Origin: Uranotaenia lowii | Lineage: Eukaryota > Arthropoda > Insecta > Diptera > Culicidae | Length of the DNA: 64,000 nucleotides | Reading direction: 5' to 3' | Assembly: GCF_029784155.1 (NCBI RefSeq) | Contig: NC_073693.1 | Coordinates: 161,120,031-161,184,030 of the forward strand | Notes under the pieces: model-generated | The model's database searches: none | What the model saw: only the letters and a program-made list of their open reading frames with translations | Told to the model about the DNA's origin: nothing | Position numbers and translations under genes: made by a program | Part shown: positions 10,970-22,872 of the stretch, piece by piece | Numbering within the stretch: position 1 is the stretch's first letter | Layout of the letters: each line of letters starts with the position of its first letter

Positions 10970-13440
10970 ATTTATTTTCGTAGTATTCCATCCCACGACA
11001 TTACTTGACGAACATAATTCCTAAAATTTACTCGGTCCATAGCAACCGTTCTCCTCGGACATCCCACATTCGCCAGATCACGCTCCACTTCCTCTAATTA
11101 TCTCGTTCGTTGCGCCCCTGCTCGTCTCGTTCGGATTCGTTGCGAACACCTGTTTTGCAGGACAGTCGTCCGACATTCTCGCAACATGTCCGGCCAGCAT
11201 TAACCATCTTCTGGATACTGGATTCGCCGTAGAGTCGCGCGAATTCGTGGTTCGAATCGCTTCCACACTCCGTTCTCCTGCACGCCGCTAAAGATGGTTC
11301 TTAACACTCGTCGCTCGAATACTGTACGCAGATCCTTCTCGAGCAATATCCATGTCTCGTGCCCGTAGAGGACAACCGGTCTAATGTGCGTCATATACAG
11401 GTTACAATTCGTGCGAGGGCTAAGTCTTCTCGACCGCAGTTGCTTGTGGAGTCCATATCCAGCTGGTCGCCGTCGATCGTGTCCTTGTTATTACTGACTA
11501 GCGGACTCGGTCGGTCTCGGATCCACAGGCCAGCATATATTTCGTCTTGGACGTATTAATCATTAACCCAATCTTTCCTGCTTCGCGTTTCAGTTTGCGG
11601 TAGATCTCTCCCACCGCAGCAAATGATCTGCCGACTTTATCAATGTCGTCGGCAAAGCAGATAAGTTGACTGGATCTGTTGAAAATCGTGCCTCGCATTT
11701 CACCCACCGCTCATCGGATAACACCTTCTAGAGCCACGTTGAACATCATGCAGGATAGACCATCACCTTGTCGAAGCCCCCTACCCAATTCGAATGAACT
11801 CGACAATTCACCCGAAATCCGCACACAGCACTGCGTTCTATCCACCGTGTAGCCTTGAAGCTTCCCGGAAAAGCCGTTCTCGTCCATGATTTTCCATAGC
11901 TCGTAACGATAATGTCGTGTACGGCTTTGAAGTCGATGAATATATAGATGGTGCGCAGGGACTTGGTGTTCACGGCATTTTTGGAGGATTTGCCGTAATG
12001 TGAAGATCTGGTCCGTCGTTGATCGTCTCTCCATGAAGCCGACCTGGTGACTTCCCACGAATCTGTTTCGGGACTTTGTAGAAGGCATTTCGGACAGTTC
12101 TCACAGTCAAATTTGTTGCCCTTCTTGTAGATAGGGCATATTACCCCCTCCTTCCACTCCTCCGGTAGCTGATCTGTGTCCCTGATCCGGACCATCAACC
12201 GGTGTATGCAATCGGTCAACTTGTCCGGGCCCATTTTGATTAGTTCAGCTGCGATGCCATTATTCCCAGCCAACTTGTTTCTATTCAGATTACGAACGGC
12301 GAACGGCTTCCTTAATTTCAATCATCGTTGGGAGTGGCTCTTCTACGTCGTTGGCTGCTCCGGCGATGTACCTTCCTCCACCGTCTTGATCTCCTGCATG
12401 TGCGCCGTTCAGGTGTTCATCGAAGTGCTGCTTCCCACTTTTAATCACCTCACGATTGTCCGTCAGGATGTCCTTGCGGCACGAAGCCTTTGCGGGATGC
12501 ATTGAGTTTCTAATAGAACTTTCGTGTTTCTTGGAAACGATGCAGCTGCTCTAGTTCCTCGAGCTCCTCCTCCAGGCGGCGCTTTTTCTCCTGGAGAATT
12601 CGGACTCGCTACCTCTTCCGCTGTCGGTGATTTTCCACATTTCGACGAGTGCTTCTTTGCACTACTGCCGCCCGCGCGGCATTCTCTTCGTCCATCACCC
12701 TTCTACACTCCTCGTCGTTGATGGCTGTCTATGATATCCCAACAGTCCTCGAAAGGGGCTTCGTTAAGCTCGCCTTCTGCCGGCAGCGCCGCTTCGAGCG
12801 ATTGTGCGTCGTCTGCCGCGACCTCGGGTTGCTTCAATCGTGTGATATTTAATCGAGGCAGGCGTCGGTTTCGTATGTTGTTCATTACGGAAAGTTTTGG
12901 GCGCATCTCCAGCATCACCAGATAATGGTCTGACTCGATGTTGGCGCCTCGGGATCTGACGTCGATGATGTCCGAGAAGTGCCGGCTGTCTATCAAAACG
13001 TGGTCGATCTGTGATTGCGTTTGGTACGGTGATCTCCAGGTGTTCTTGTGTGAGAGGCGGTGCTGGAAAAAGATACTACGTACATTCGGCTGAAGGCGGC
13101 GAAATTTATTAGTCTGAGGTCGTTTTCGTTAGTCAGCTGGAGCGCACTGAACCTTCGAATTGTCGATTTGAATTCCTCCTCCTTGCCGACCTGAGCATTA
13201 AAATCCCCGATGATGATCTTGATATCATGTTTTGGACAGCGAATATATTCACGCTCCAGCTGCGCGTAGAATTCGTCTATGTCGTCACCGGTACTTTCTA
13301 GGTGAGGGCTTCGAACGTTGATGATGCTGATGTTGAAGAAGCGGCCCTTGATTCTCAACCGGCACATTCGGGGGTTGACCGGCCACAACCTGACCACGCG
13401 CTTTTGCATCTCATCCTACAGATGATAGAAGATCCTTGTT
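10970..13440 (-). pseudogene. Decayed RTE-clade non-LTR retrotransposon (copy 1)
   Basis: In minus-strand order, an endonuclease part (near 13400-12990) includes IIIGDFNAQVGKE and NVRSPHLESTGDDIDEFY. A reverse transcriptase part follows (near 12320-11500), with LPEEWKEGVICPIYKKG, the catalytic-type FADDIDKV and RGLRQGDGLSCMMFNVAL. It ends in the conserved tail RMSDDCPAKQVFATNP (near 11180). Frames change several times, so it is dead. The RTE assignment rests on the EN-RT order and this tail, common in mosquito RTE elements such as the JAM1 type. A second copy lies at 51085-52424. Confidence 0.85.
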
Positions 13441-13444
13441 TTAA

Positions 13445-15168
13445 GATTGGGTTATTATCAATCGAAGGCCATTGTTAAATTTTGTGTACAGTGTTGCCAG
13501 ACCTAGACCGATACTAGAGGGATGAAGCAAAGCCATCTTTTTGGATGCGTTTTCATAAGGTATGATGGTAAATAATTTTTTTTAAAGCTATATCTCATTA
13601 TAAATTGCCTTTCACTGCTCTTTAATCTAATTTTTCTTTTTTTTTCAATACCTTAACTTTTTGCTAACTAATTCTCTGTTTTGGCCAAAACACCTCTCAT
13701 AAATAACTAACCCTATTTTCCCATCTCATGTTTCTCTTTTCGATATACACAAATTGGACTTCGAAAAATGCCTTAAATTAAAATTAAATTGAATATTTAG
13801 ATTCTGATTTGATATTCAAATACTTGACGTTTTCTTCCAAAAACATTAACAATTTGAATTAATCGAAAGATGGACAGTGATGCTGCATACATTTAGGGGC
13901 AAAAATTATTAAATAAAAATTTATCTTCAAAAACAATGAATTTTTACCATCATAAAATTCCCTAGCTTCTCTTTCTATACGCATTTATTTTTTTTTTTCA
14001 TCAAATTCTACTTCTTGATAGGGTTCCTTATTTGTTATAAACAGGATGCTTACTCTTGTAAAATGTCCATGTTTTGTAAAATATCACAAATTTAACAAGC
14101 ACAAAGGGAAAAATGGATATTTTAAGATTTTGAACAAACAGTAAAAATTTCTAAAAATAAACTAAATTTTACCTATTTGAAACTCAATTTAAAGGCTTTC
14201 AAACGTATTTAGAAAACAGCTTGCAGATATTTAACCCTTCGTTTCATAAAGTAAAAAATTTGCAACAATTTATGCATGAAAAAAGTGAAAATCGTATTTT
14301 TTTTAATTTTTTTTTTCTTAATGTACACATCATTTCCGACTGTATAAAATGATTTTTAAGGAAAAATAAAAAAAATCATGAAATGAAGGGTGAAATTGAT
14401 GATTATATGAAAAATTCATTCATGTTAACCCCAGTTTAGGTACCCGCCAACAGCGGTTAAATGACGGTAAACACCTTTCCTCCAAAACTATATTGTTTCT
14501 CAACCTATTTTAACAAAAAAAATATAGTTTCGGAAAGCTTGTAACGTGACTCAAATATGGTTCCCAGACAAAGTTGAGCTATAATAATTTATTTCAACGT
14601 TATTCAAAGTCGAAGAAAAAAAATTGAAAATACATGCTTCAGAAAAAGACTGTAGATAAGTTATTAAGAACTCAAAAAAATTAACATAGTGCATAAGTAA
14701 GCTGAAATTAGTAGCTACACAGAATTTTTTTTTGACTATTACGTGCCACTGAAAACTGAAACCTTTAAAATAAATCACCTGTAATTAACAAAACCTGTAA
14801 TTTTAAATTGTTTTCCTTGAAAGTTAACGAAGATTTATTTATTATTACAGAAAATGTCCTGTAAAAAAGTTGTACACTAAAAATTAAATGTCACGTAATC
14901 ATGTTTTCGACCTGTAAAATGACGGTAAATGTCCTGCTCCTTTTTGTTACAGGACATTTGCGTAATTTTATAGGAAATAATTTTTGCTGTGTATATGTTG
15001 CACATACGGATATTGTTTAAAAAAATTAAATCGCGGCCACATAAAGTATTGAAAAAGGTACAAAAACTTTACTTTTAATTGATCAACCGCTAAAGCGTTT
15101 CAATCACAGTAGAAAAAATTGGAACAGTGGATTGGAAAGTTGACGTAGTTTGACACATTTTTCATCAC
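13445..15168. other. AT-rich intergenic DNA
   Basis: No gene was recognised. The phrase CCTGTAA and the inverted pair AAATGTCCTG / ACAGGACATTT (about 14928-14956) repeat in 14780-14960 and may mark a small inverted-repeat element. Confidence 0.4.
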
Positions 15169-15329
15169 TAAAGGGTGATACGGTCAAAATTTGGTCAAGG
15201 GAAAACGCGTGTAAATCGGTGAAATCGTTTATTTAAAAAATCAAATTAAATTTCTTTTTCAAGTTTAATTAGTATAAAATTCAGGAAAAATATTCAGTTA
15301 GGCTTCCGCTTTTCCAAATCCGAATTGCC

Positions 15330-15816
15330 GGGCCTTACGCTTAACCCCTGCCATCAGATTTTGTACAGCCACCTTGTCCACTTTCTTCGCCGCAGAAAGT
15401 CAGTTTGCCTTGAACTGCTGCTCGTCCTTAGCAGTTTTTTGTCTTCTTTAGGTTCCGCTTGACAATAGCTCATTTGGGCGGAGCTCTGGCGTGTTGGGAG
15501 GGTTCTTGTCATTGGGAACCACCTGCACGTTGTTGGCGGCGTACCACTCCATGGCCTTTTTACCGTAATGGCAAGATGCCAAATCCCGCCAAAACAGTAC
15601 GGAACAACCGTGTTTCTTGAGGAAGGGCAGCAGACGTTTATTCAAACACTCTTTCACGTAAATTTCTTGGTTGACAGTCCCGGAAGCTATGAAAATGCTG
15701 CTTTTCAAGCCACAGGTACAGATGGCTTGCCAAACCAGATATTTCTTCGCGAACTTTGACAGTTTCATGTGCTTGGAAATATCTGCAATCTTTCCCCTTC
15801 CTTTTGCCGTATTGGG
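15330..15816 (-). pseudogene. D37E mariner transposase, C-terminal part (broken)
   Basis: The minus strand encodes GRGKIADISKHMKLSKF, then VWQAICTCGLKS, then a catalytic region with FWRDLASCHYGKKAMEWY and PPNTPELRPNE. Thirty-seven residues separate the D of RDLASC from the E of RPNE, the spacing that defines the D37E family. A frameshift follows RPNE; the tail resumes in another frame as KRNLKKTKKTAKDEQQF and ends KRKARQFGFGKAEA. The first catalytic D lies beyond the insertion, near 17550. Confidence 0.85.
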
Positions 15817-17502
15817 CTTTTGCCTGCTAAAAAGAATAAAGCTTGCTCTTTACTCTTACACAGATTTTCATAAGAATGACAGCTAATCGGAGTGAAATTG
15901 GAGTGAAGGCTATTGCTTTCTCTGTTTCACTCATGGGAAATCGTATTGTCGCTGAATCCCCAAACCGGAGTTATCGTCAATGAGCGCTGGCGACATTTAC
16001 TGGCGACACTCACTGGCGACAAGTTATTATCAGGACGTGTACAACTTCGGGTGTGTTCTTATACCAAAGATTTTTTATTCCAAAGGAAAGTGCCGCAAAA
16101 ACAAAGGATTTTTTCCTTTGGTTTTGGTATAAATAAAAAATCCTTTGGTTCAAATGCATTTTCCTCTGTTTCAAAGATTTTTTCTTTTGAAAAATCTTAG
16201 ATTCAAAATATTAATGCTTTGATATAAAAACCAGTTTCATTTGATTTAAAGTTATTATCTTTGCTCAAAGGTAATTTAGATATAGATTTAAAAGCATTTA
16301 TTCATTAAACCATTTTCCATATATTCCAATTGGAAGATTTTTACCCTGTTGTTTCGAAGTTCCTATTAGGAGTTTGAATAATAAAAAGATACAATTTTAG
16401 TTCTTAAATTCTTTTTTATTCACAAACACATAAAACACTGGTTCACTATAACCGAGTAGGGTCCTTGATATCGTTGACAAAGTTTCGCATTCTCCGTGGG
16501 CCGGTCAATAAACTTCCGAAAGCCACTCCAGCTGCTGGCTGGTCCGACTGGTGATTGCCGTTGAAGATTGGGCCGAAAAAATACGACCGCGGGATTTGGG
16601 GAGGTGTTACTTTGTGCAGCTTTCTCCATGTTCGAGAGACTTGGAAATCTATCCGTCGGCCGTGGTCCTGTAACTATACAAGCGTTTTGGAAAATCTTGA
16701 ATTCACTTAAATATTCAGTATTTATTAACTTACACTTACCATTTTCCATCCTGAATCCTCCTTATTTATAGCTTACTCCGATTCACTGGTTTGATTTTTT
16801 AAACGAGCGGCCGAACTTTATTCGATTTTTCGGTTTTCTGTTCTTCTTGCAAGTCAATGCAAAATATCTTCTAAGTTTGAAGTTTTTGTTTCAAAAAATT
16901 ATTCTTTTCAGTTTAAAACATTTTTCTTCGGTTGAAAGAAAATTTACTTTGTTTCTAAGGAAATATGCAATTGAACAAATTTCTTTTGAATCAAAGAATT
17001 TGTTTGAAATCAAAGTCCAAAGTTATTCAATTCAAAAAATTTATTCTTTCTTTCAAAAATTATTCTTTTCAATCAAAACTATAATTCATTGATTCAAAGA
17101 AAACAGGAGCTGGATTCAAAAAAATGAATGTTTTGAATCAAAGTCAGATTTAATTCGTTCCAAAATTCAAGTTTACTCTGCGTGAATACACGGAATCGTC
17201 CATCTTGTGACAGGCAATCGTAATCTTAGGCATGGTAGGCGAACAATTCGCTGTCAAAAAGCGCTCCGTCTCCACCCCCCCACCAATGAGAAACTTTTGG
17301 TACTCCTTGCCTACTGTTGCTCAATATGCAACAGCCCGTAGCTGTATAGGCACGCTGGTTATTACTTTACAAAAGCGTTGCCAGTAATGTTATTTCACAA
17401 CGTCGCTAGTTGGCAAGGTTGCCGATCACCAGCGCGAAAACTTCGGATTTCAACTTCAATGACAATATACCGGAATTGTGAGCGCGCCCATCGCCAATAA
17501 AA
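15817..17502. mobile_element. Unidentified insertion inside the D37E transposase
   Basis: The transposase reads up to GQEFY just above 17502 and resumes with TAKGRGK just below 15817. The junctions fit a TA duplication of the sequence encoding YT. The insert carries many degenerate TTTGAATCAAAG-like motifs (16060-16200 and 16850-17150) that are partly self-complementary. A 109-codon minus frame (16420-16749) matches no family I know. The end sequences share only a TTGG start, so the class is unclear. Confidence 0.6.
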
Positions 17503-17775
17503 CTCCTGTCCGGGAAGCTGCTTGTAGTCGGCTTTGACGTAGGTTTCGTCGTCCATTACCACGCAGTCAAACTTCGTCAGCATCGTCGTGTACAGCCTCC
17601 GGGATCGCGCTTTGGCCGTCGTATTTTATTTATCATCGCGATTTGGAGTCACTACCTTCTTGTTAGTCGATAGTCCGGCTCGTTTTTTGGCTCGATGCAC
17701 GGTTGTAGACGATACACCCAGCTTATTTGCGGCATCTCGGAGAGCAACTATAGGAGCACCATTCTACACTCAAAT
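17503..17775 (-). pseudogene. D37E mariner transposase, N-terminal part (broken)
   Basis: Starting near 17770 on the minus strand is a helix-turn-helix-like stretch, ALRDAANKLGVSSTTVHRAK, ended by a stop. After a frame change it continues with CVVMDDETYVKADYKQLPG, carrying the first catalytic aspartate of the DDE/D fold. It is cut at GQEFY by the internal insertion and joins the C-terminal part at 15330-15816. Stops and frame changes make it a pseudogene. Confidence 0.8.
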
Positions 17776-17878
17776 TTACAAACACCTTCAAAATGAGGGG
17801 TGTTCAGGTTTTTAAATACAAAATTGAAAGAAATACGTCAAGTTGATATTGACCAAAGTTTGACCGTATCACCCTTTA

Positions 17879-19030
17879 GATTTATAAAATACGAAACTAA
17901 GAATTTTTGACGACTACTCAAAGCAAGCTGTTTTTTTCCAAGCTTTTTATCAATCAGCTTTTTTTAAGACGATTTTTACACCTAAGTTCAATTTCGCACT
18001 GGATTTTAAGTATTTAAATGCAAAATTTTCACATAAAACTATATGCACCAGAAAGGTTAGATATTTTCCTTTTTTTCTTAACAAACACATAATTTTTTCT
18101 CTTTAATATAGGGAAACCCGCACTGCACGAAAGCTTCAAAGTGTGTTTTCGGGAAAGTAACTTTTTTGCACATGAAAATACCTTTATGGCTCTGCGGGCT
18201 CATATTCAGATTCAAATTGTGGGTAAGGATTTACAATTCTGATATGAGACTTATATTCATATAGCAGGTTCATAAAACTGGTTTAGAACTATAAGAAACT
18301 AAGAACTTAAGAAATCAAATTCAGAATTCAGTTTGAGGATTTAGGCGTTTGATATATTCAGATTCATATTTCATTTACACATTTTAATTTAGAAAGTTTG
18401 AAATTAATAACATGGAACATATGACTTTCTTTTAATATCGTAAAATTTGCGTCACTCGATTTTCCTCAAATTTTTAAAATTACTTCATTTAAGCGACATA
18501 AATTTTATATTCCCTCAAAGGCTATGGTAAAAAGTTGAGAAAGCTGTTACCATTAAAAAGGACAATTTTTATTCATTAGGTGTCTCGAGATATAAAATTT
18601 TAAGTAATTTTCAAAAATACAGTGTTTAATGAAACGAGAATGCAGTAATTTCGAAATTTTGGGAAAAAATCGACCCCTGGCGCAAACCAGAATTAAAGCA
18701 AGGCGTAAAGAAAGTGCAATAAAACCAAAAACCGTCATTTTGCAGATTTCTATTTTATTTTCCTAAAACAGATCACATTATCTTAGTCCGAAATTAAAGT
18801 TACAGATTCAGGTGTTTCGCGTATAATAACTAAATTTGTTTAATTTTCTATCGCTTTTCAATTGAAAGTTATTAAGATAACAGATAACCATACATAACTA
18901 ATAGTTTATTGATCTAAACTTAAATTCGAAATTTTATTCCTAATAGTTGGTACGAAAACAACCTTTTTTTTAATCATCATTTCGCTCCAAAAATATCTTC
19001 TGCGGTAGTAGAGAACAATAGAGTAGGTCG
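17879..19030. other. AT-rich intergenic DNA upstream of alpha-tubulin
   Basis: No gene was recognised. A degenerate ATTCAGAT tract occupies about 18195-18380. The promoter and 5' leader of the tubulin gene should lie in the last few hundred bases, but I see no distinctive core element. Confidence 0.4.
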
Positions 19031-19096
19031 GTTAAGTTCGGTTTGCACGAAGAGTTTTTAATTTGATCTGGTGCGTTTAAAAAAAAATCATTGATA

Positions 19097-20510
19097 ATGG
19101 TAAGAATTAGACCTGGCTCAGTATAATATAGTCAGAGTTATTCGTTCCATATAATTTGAATGCATTTTACAGCGAGAAGTGATTTCCATACACATCGGAC
19201 AGGCCGGGTGCCAAATTGGAGAGTCATGCTGGCCTCTGTTCTGTCTAGAACATGGCGTCCTTGCTGATGGTAAACTGGATGCCAACCAGAATATAGACGA
19301 AAATATGACCACGTTTTTTCACAACACGCAATCGGGTCGAGTTGTGCCACGAAACATGTTTATCGATTTGGAAAATTCCGTCATCAATGGGATAAAAGCA
19401 GGGCCCTATAAACATTTGTACCATCCGCAGCATATGATCACGGGTAAGGAAGATGCAGCCAATAACTATGCTCGAGGTCATTACACGGTTGGTCGTCAGA
19501 TCATCGAGCAAGTATCGAACGCGATTCGCAAACAGTCGGAACAGTGCGATGGGCTACAGGGCTTCTTGGTGTTTCGATCCTTTGGCGGAGGCACTGGTTC
19601 TGGCTTTACGTCGTTGTTGATGCAAAAAATAGCTATGGACTATGGGAAAAAGTGTAAACTCGAATTTGCGATCTATCCGGCACCCAGAATCTCGACCGCG
19701 GTAGTGGAACCGTATAACAGTGTTCTAACAACACATACCACGATGGACAGTTCCGATTGCTGTTTCATGATCGACAACGAGGCTACCTACGATATCTGCA
19801 CTAAAAACCTTCAAATTGGAAGGCCTGACTATGGTCACCTGAACACTCTCGTGGCACAAGTAGTATCATCGGTTACCGCCTCGCTACGTTTCAAAGGTAC
19901 GATGAACGTAGATTTGAACGAGTTTCAAACCAATTTGGTGCCCTATCCGCGAGTCCACTTCCCCCTAGTTGCATACGCCCCTCTTCTGTCGGCGAGCAAG
20001 GCACGGCATGAATTCTCTTCCGTGTCCGAAATCACCCATGCCGCTTTTAGCCAGGAAAACACCTTAGTCAAATGCGATCCGAGAACGGGAAAATACATGG
20101 CCTGTTGTCTGCTTTATCGGGGTGATGTCGTTCCGAAAGACATCAACAGCGCCATAGCGGCCATCAAAGCCAAACGGCACATCTCTTTTGTGGATTGGTG
20201 CCCAACCGGATTCAAGATCGGTATCAACCATCAGGCACCTCTTGTACCGCCCGGTGGGGATTTGGCCAAACCCAAACGAGCTGTCTGCATGCTTTCGAAT
20301 TCGACCGCAATTTCTGGGGCCTGGGAAAGGTTGAACCAGAAGTTTGATCTCATGTATCGAAAGCGAGCATTCGTGCATTGGTACGTTGGCGAAGGGATGG
20401 AGGAGGGTGAATTTAGTGAAGCTCGCGAGGATCTGGCTTCCCTCGAACGAGACTACGAAGAGGTCGGAACCGACACTGGTGCAGACGATTTAGCCGATGA
20501 TGAATATTGA
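19097..20510 (+). CDS. Divergent alpha-tubulin (alphaTub67C-like)
   Basis: This is an alpha-tubulin, the microtubule subunit that pairs with beta-tubulin. The start codon at 19097-19099 is a one-codon exon. A 73-bp intron (GTAAG...ACAG) follows, and exon 2 opens at 19173 with [16 protein letters not shown]. Starting at the methionine is an alpha-tubulin gene habit and restores the MREV N-terminus. The product is 446 residues; about 450 is usual. It keeps the GTP-binding GGGTGSG, the [10 protein letters not shown] segment bearing the catalytic-type glutamate, and the C-terminal [19 protein letters not shown]. The loop that carries acetylatable K40 is about three residues shorter and has no aligned lysine ([18 protein letters not shown]). 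The tail is short and ends EY. Many surface positions differ from conventional isotypes, which suggests a specialised germline or maternal isotype like Drosophila alphaTub67C; that assignment is inference. Confidence 0.93.
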
Positions 20511-20549
20511 GTGTTGTTATATGTATTTTAATTCGTTTGATTGTACTGA

Positions 20550-20555
20550 AATAAA
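20550..20555 (+). terminator. Polyadenylation signal of alpha-tubulin
   Basis: AATAAA lies about 40 nt after the stop codon and is followed by a GT-rich stretch (GTGTATGTTTATGTG), as expected for 3' end formation. Confidence 0.7.
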
Positions 20556-20589
20556 GTGTATGTTTATGTGAAACCCCGAATTGTTATTC

Positions 20590-21983
20590 GGAATACTGTC
20601 TATTTGACAGTATTGAATGTTTTATATGTAGTAATTTTTAGAGAATTTCAAGAATGATTATTTCGTCTGGGGGCTCTAATGAATTTGTACGGTAGAAAAA
20701 ACCAACGTCACTGAGTGGTAATTTATTTATTTATTTATTTCTGAAGTCTTTGACTTTTGTCATGCAGACAGATTGTGTAAGATAGCTTATATGTATATTA
20801 AAATTACATAGTAATTAAGTTTGGTGACGTTACGGATTGCACATTTCAACTTCAATTTAGTAACATGATAGTCAAACAAGTGAGAAACAGAAATGAAACT
20901 TCACAACATCGAAAGAGGGGGTGATTCTGTCCGAAGACTCTCCTGCTTCTTAGTAGCCAAAACATGGTTTTGTTACGCAGTTGGCATGCTGGAACGTATA
21001 AATACCTAGAAAAAAAATCTAATGAACACCCAAGAATTCCAGACAAAACCCCTTATTTAGCACATCCTGATGTAAATCGTTCTATATCTCCTAATAAGGC
21101 TGTTGCAGGCTGCACTATACCTTCTTAAATAGCTGGGTAACGTTTTTCTTGGTCTGCATATATCATTTGGATAAATATATCTGACTTTATACTAACATAT
21201 TTCAAAACAAAGCCTAAAAAAATCACCTATATAATTTTGAACATGGAGAATGGTTTGGAATTTGGAATGGTTTACTCAAAACCGATCATTTTTGCACTTC
21301 TACCCCTATGGCTCTGAGGGCCCCATATAATTTAACAAAAAAGGTTACCGAAACTGATTTAAAAAACAATTACAATTAAAATTAAAAAAAAAACAAAATT
21401 GTACGGTATTTGGCACATTATCTGTAAATTCGGTCACACATTTTTGAATGTTTTCCGATTGGATTTTGGTGGCTACATATCACTGCAACGCATTTGTATG
21501 AAGAGCATTCAAGCGATTTTAAATTGAGGAGTTTGAATAGCCTCAGAAAGATAGTATGATCGCATTAAAATCGTTTAAAAATCGTAAAGAAATCGCCGAA
21601 TCATATAAACATCATAATTAAAATATATTTTCAAAACAACTTCAACCATTCGTAGCTTGAATTCTATTTCAACAACCCACCAAACATTTTTGTAGGTATA
21701 TTTCTCAACAACTTTGTTATGCGTTTCTATACATCAAAAAACGATTGTTTGAAACTCACAAAACTGCATTTATCTACCAAAGTGAAGGCAATGTACATTT
21801 TTTTTTTACTTCTTGATAAAGCGATAAGAATTATACAAATTGGACGACATTCGACCTGGGGATTGAGATGAAGAGAGAAGAAACGCCAATGATCACGCAA
21901 TTTGTGCGGCCAATGTTTGAAATCGTGTCGAATAGTGCGGGATAATAAGTAAATTGGAGTTAAAATAGAGAGAAAACGGGGTG

Positions 21984-21986
<3 letters not shown>
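20590..21986. other. Intergenic DNA
   Basis: No gene was recognised. A short (ATTT)n run at 20725-20740 precedes CTGAAGTCTTTGACTTTTGT and could be the 3' tail of a lost retroelement, but nothing upstream supports that. Confidence 0.35.

Positions 21987-22047
<61 letters not shown>
21987..22047. repeat. (GA)n microsatellite
   Basis: Uninterrupted AG dinucleotides for about 61 bp. Confidence 0.97.
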
Positions 22048-22050
<3 letters not shown>

Positions 22051-22100
22051 GCTCTTAAAAAGAAATCTTCTAAAATCAGTTATTTGAAGCCTAGGTACTA

Positions 22101-22870
22101 GAGTGCCCCAAATGACTCGACATTTGAAAAAGTTATGCGCTGCAGCCTTAAATTGATTCTAGGCCTAGTGCAAGGTCTCATGCCAATTTTTGGCCAGATC
22201 GGATCACGGGAAGGGGTCGCTCAACAAGCCTAAAGTTTGTATGGGGTTTTGAAGCATTTTGCTCGGGAGCAACATGAAAATCCAGTTTTTCATGAATCAT
22301 TTTGGTCCCCTTCGGCCGATATCTTTTGAAACCGGTTTTTCTTAAAGCCTAAACTATGAAAAATATTTCATCCGAAGACTGCATTTCGATTTAAGTTAAG
22401 ACATTAAAGTTATAAAGCTTCAAAAAATAGTTATCTTTTTTAAGGGTGATATTCATCACTATTAATGAGAGACACTGCTTCAAACATTTTGACGCAGCAT
22501 TAACAGTTATGAATATCACCCTGAAAAATGTTACCCCATTTTTGAAGTCTATAATAACTTTTTTATCTTGTCTCGAATCGAAATTCAGTCTTCGGATGAA
22601 ATATTTGTCATAGTTTAGGCTTTAAGAAAAAGAAAACAAATCGGCCGAAGGGGACCAAAGTTATTTATGAAAAACTGGATTTTCATGTTGCTCCCGAACA
22701 AAATGTCTCAAAATCCCATACAAACTTCAGGCTCGTTGAGCAACCCCTTCCCGTGATCCGATCTGGCCCGAATTTGGCATGTGACCTTGTTCTAGGCCTA
22801 GGATCAATTTAAGGCTGCAGCGCATAACATTTCACAAGCTTGAAATTTCCAATACAAATTTGGGGCAGTC
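22101..22870. mobile_element. Long palindrome (foldback MITE)
   Basis: Two arms of roughly 340-370 bp are inverted copies of each other across nearly their whole length. For example, ATCCAGTTTTTCATGAATCA at about 22281 pairs with ATGAAAAACTGGAT near 22668, and AGGGTGATATTCAT (22443) with ATGAATATCACCCT (22509). The central loop is about 50 nt. The termini GAGTGCCCCAAAT and ATTTGGGGCAGTC are flanked by TA on both sides, consistent with a Tc1/mariner-type MITE. There is no coding potential. A transcript would fold into a long hairpin. Confidence 0.85.
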
Positions 22871-22872
22871 TA

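Larger units (their letters stand above)
15171..17876 (-). mobile_element. ITmD37E-type mariner element, interrupted
   Basis: The left end AAGGGTGATACGGTCAAA and the right end TTTGACCGTATCACCCTT are inverted copies, each flanked by the dinucleotide TA (15169-15170 and 17877-17878), the target duplication of Tc1/mariner elements. The minus-strand transposase remnants read as one family protein once an internal insertion of about 1.7 kb (near 15817-17503) is ignored. The element is non-functional. Confidence 0.85.

Noticed and set aside
12176..12721. Plus-strand frames of 65-109 codons
   Set aside because: They are antisense to the RTE reverse transcriptase region on the minus strand.
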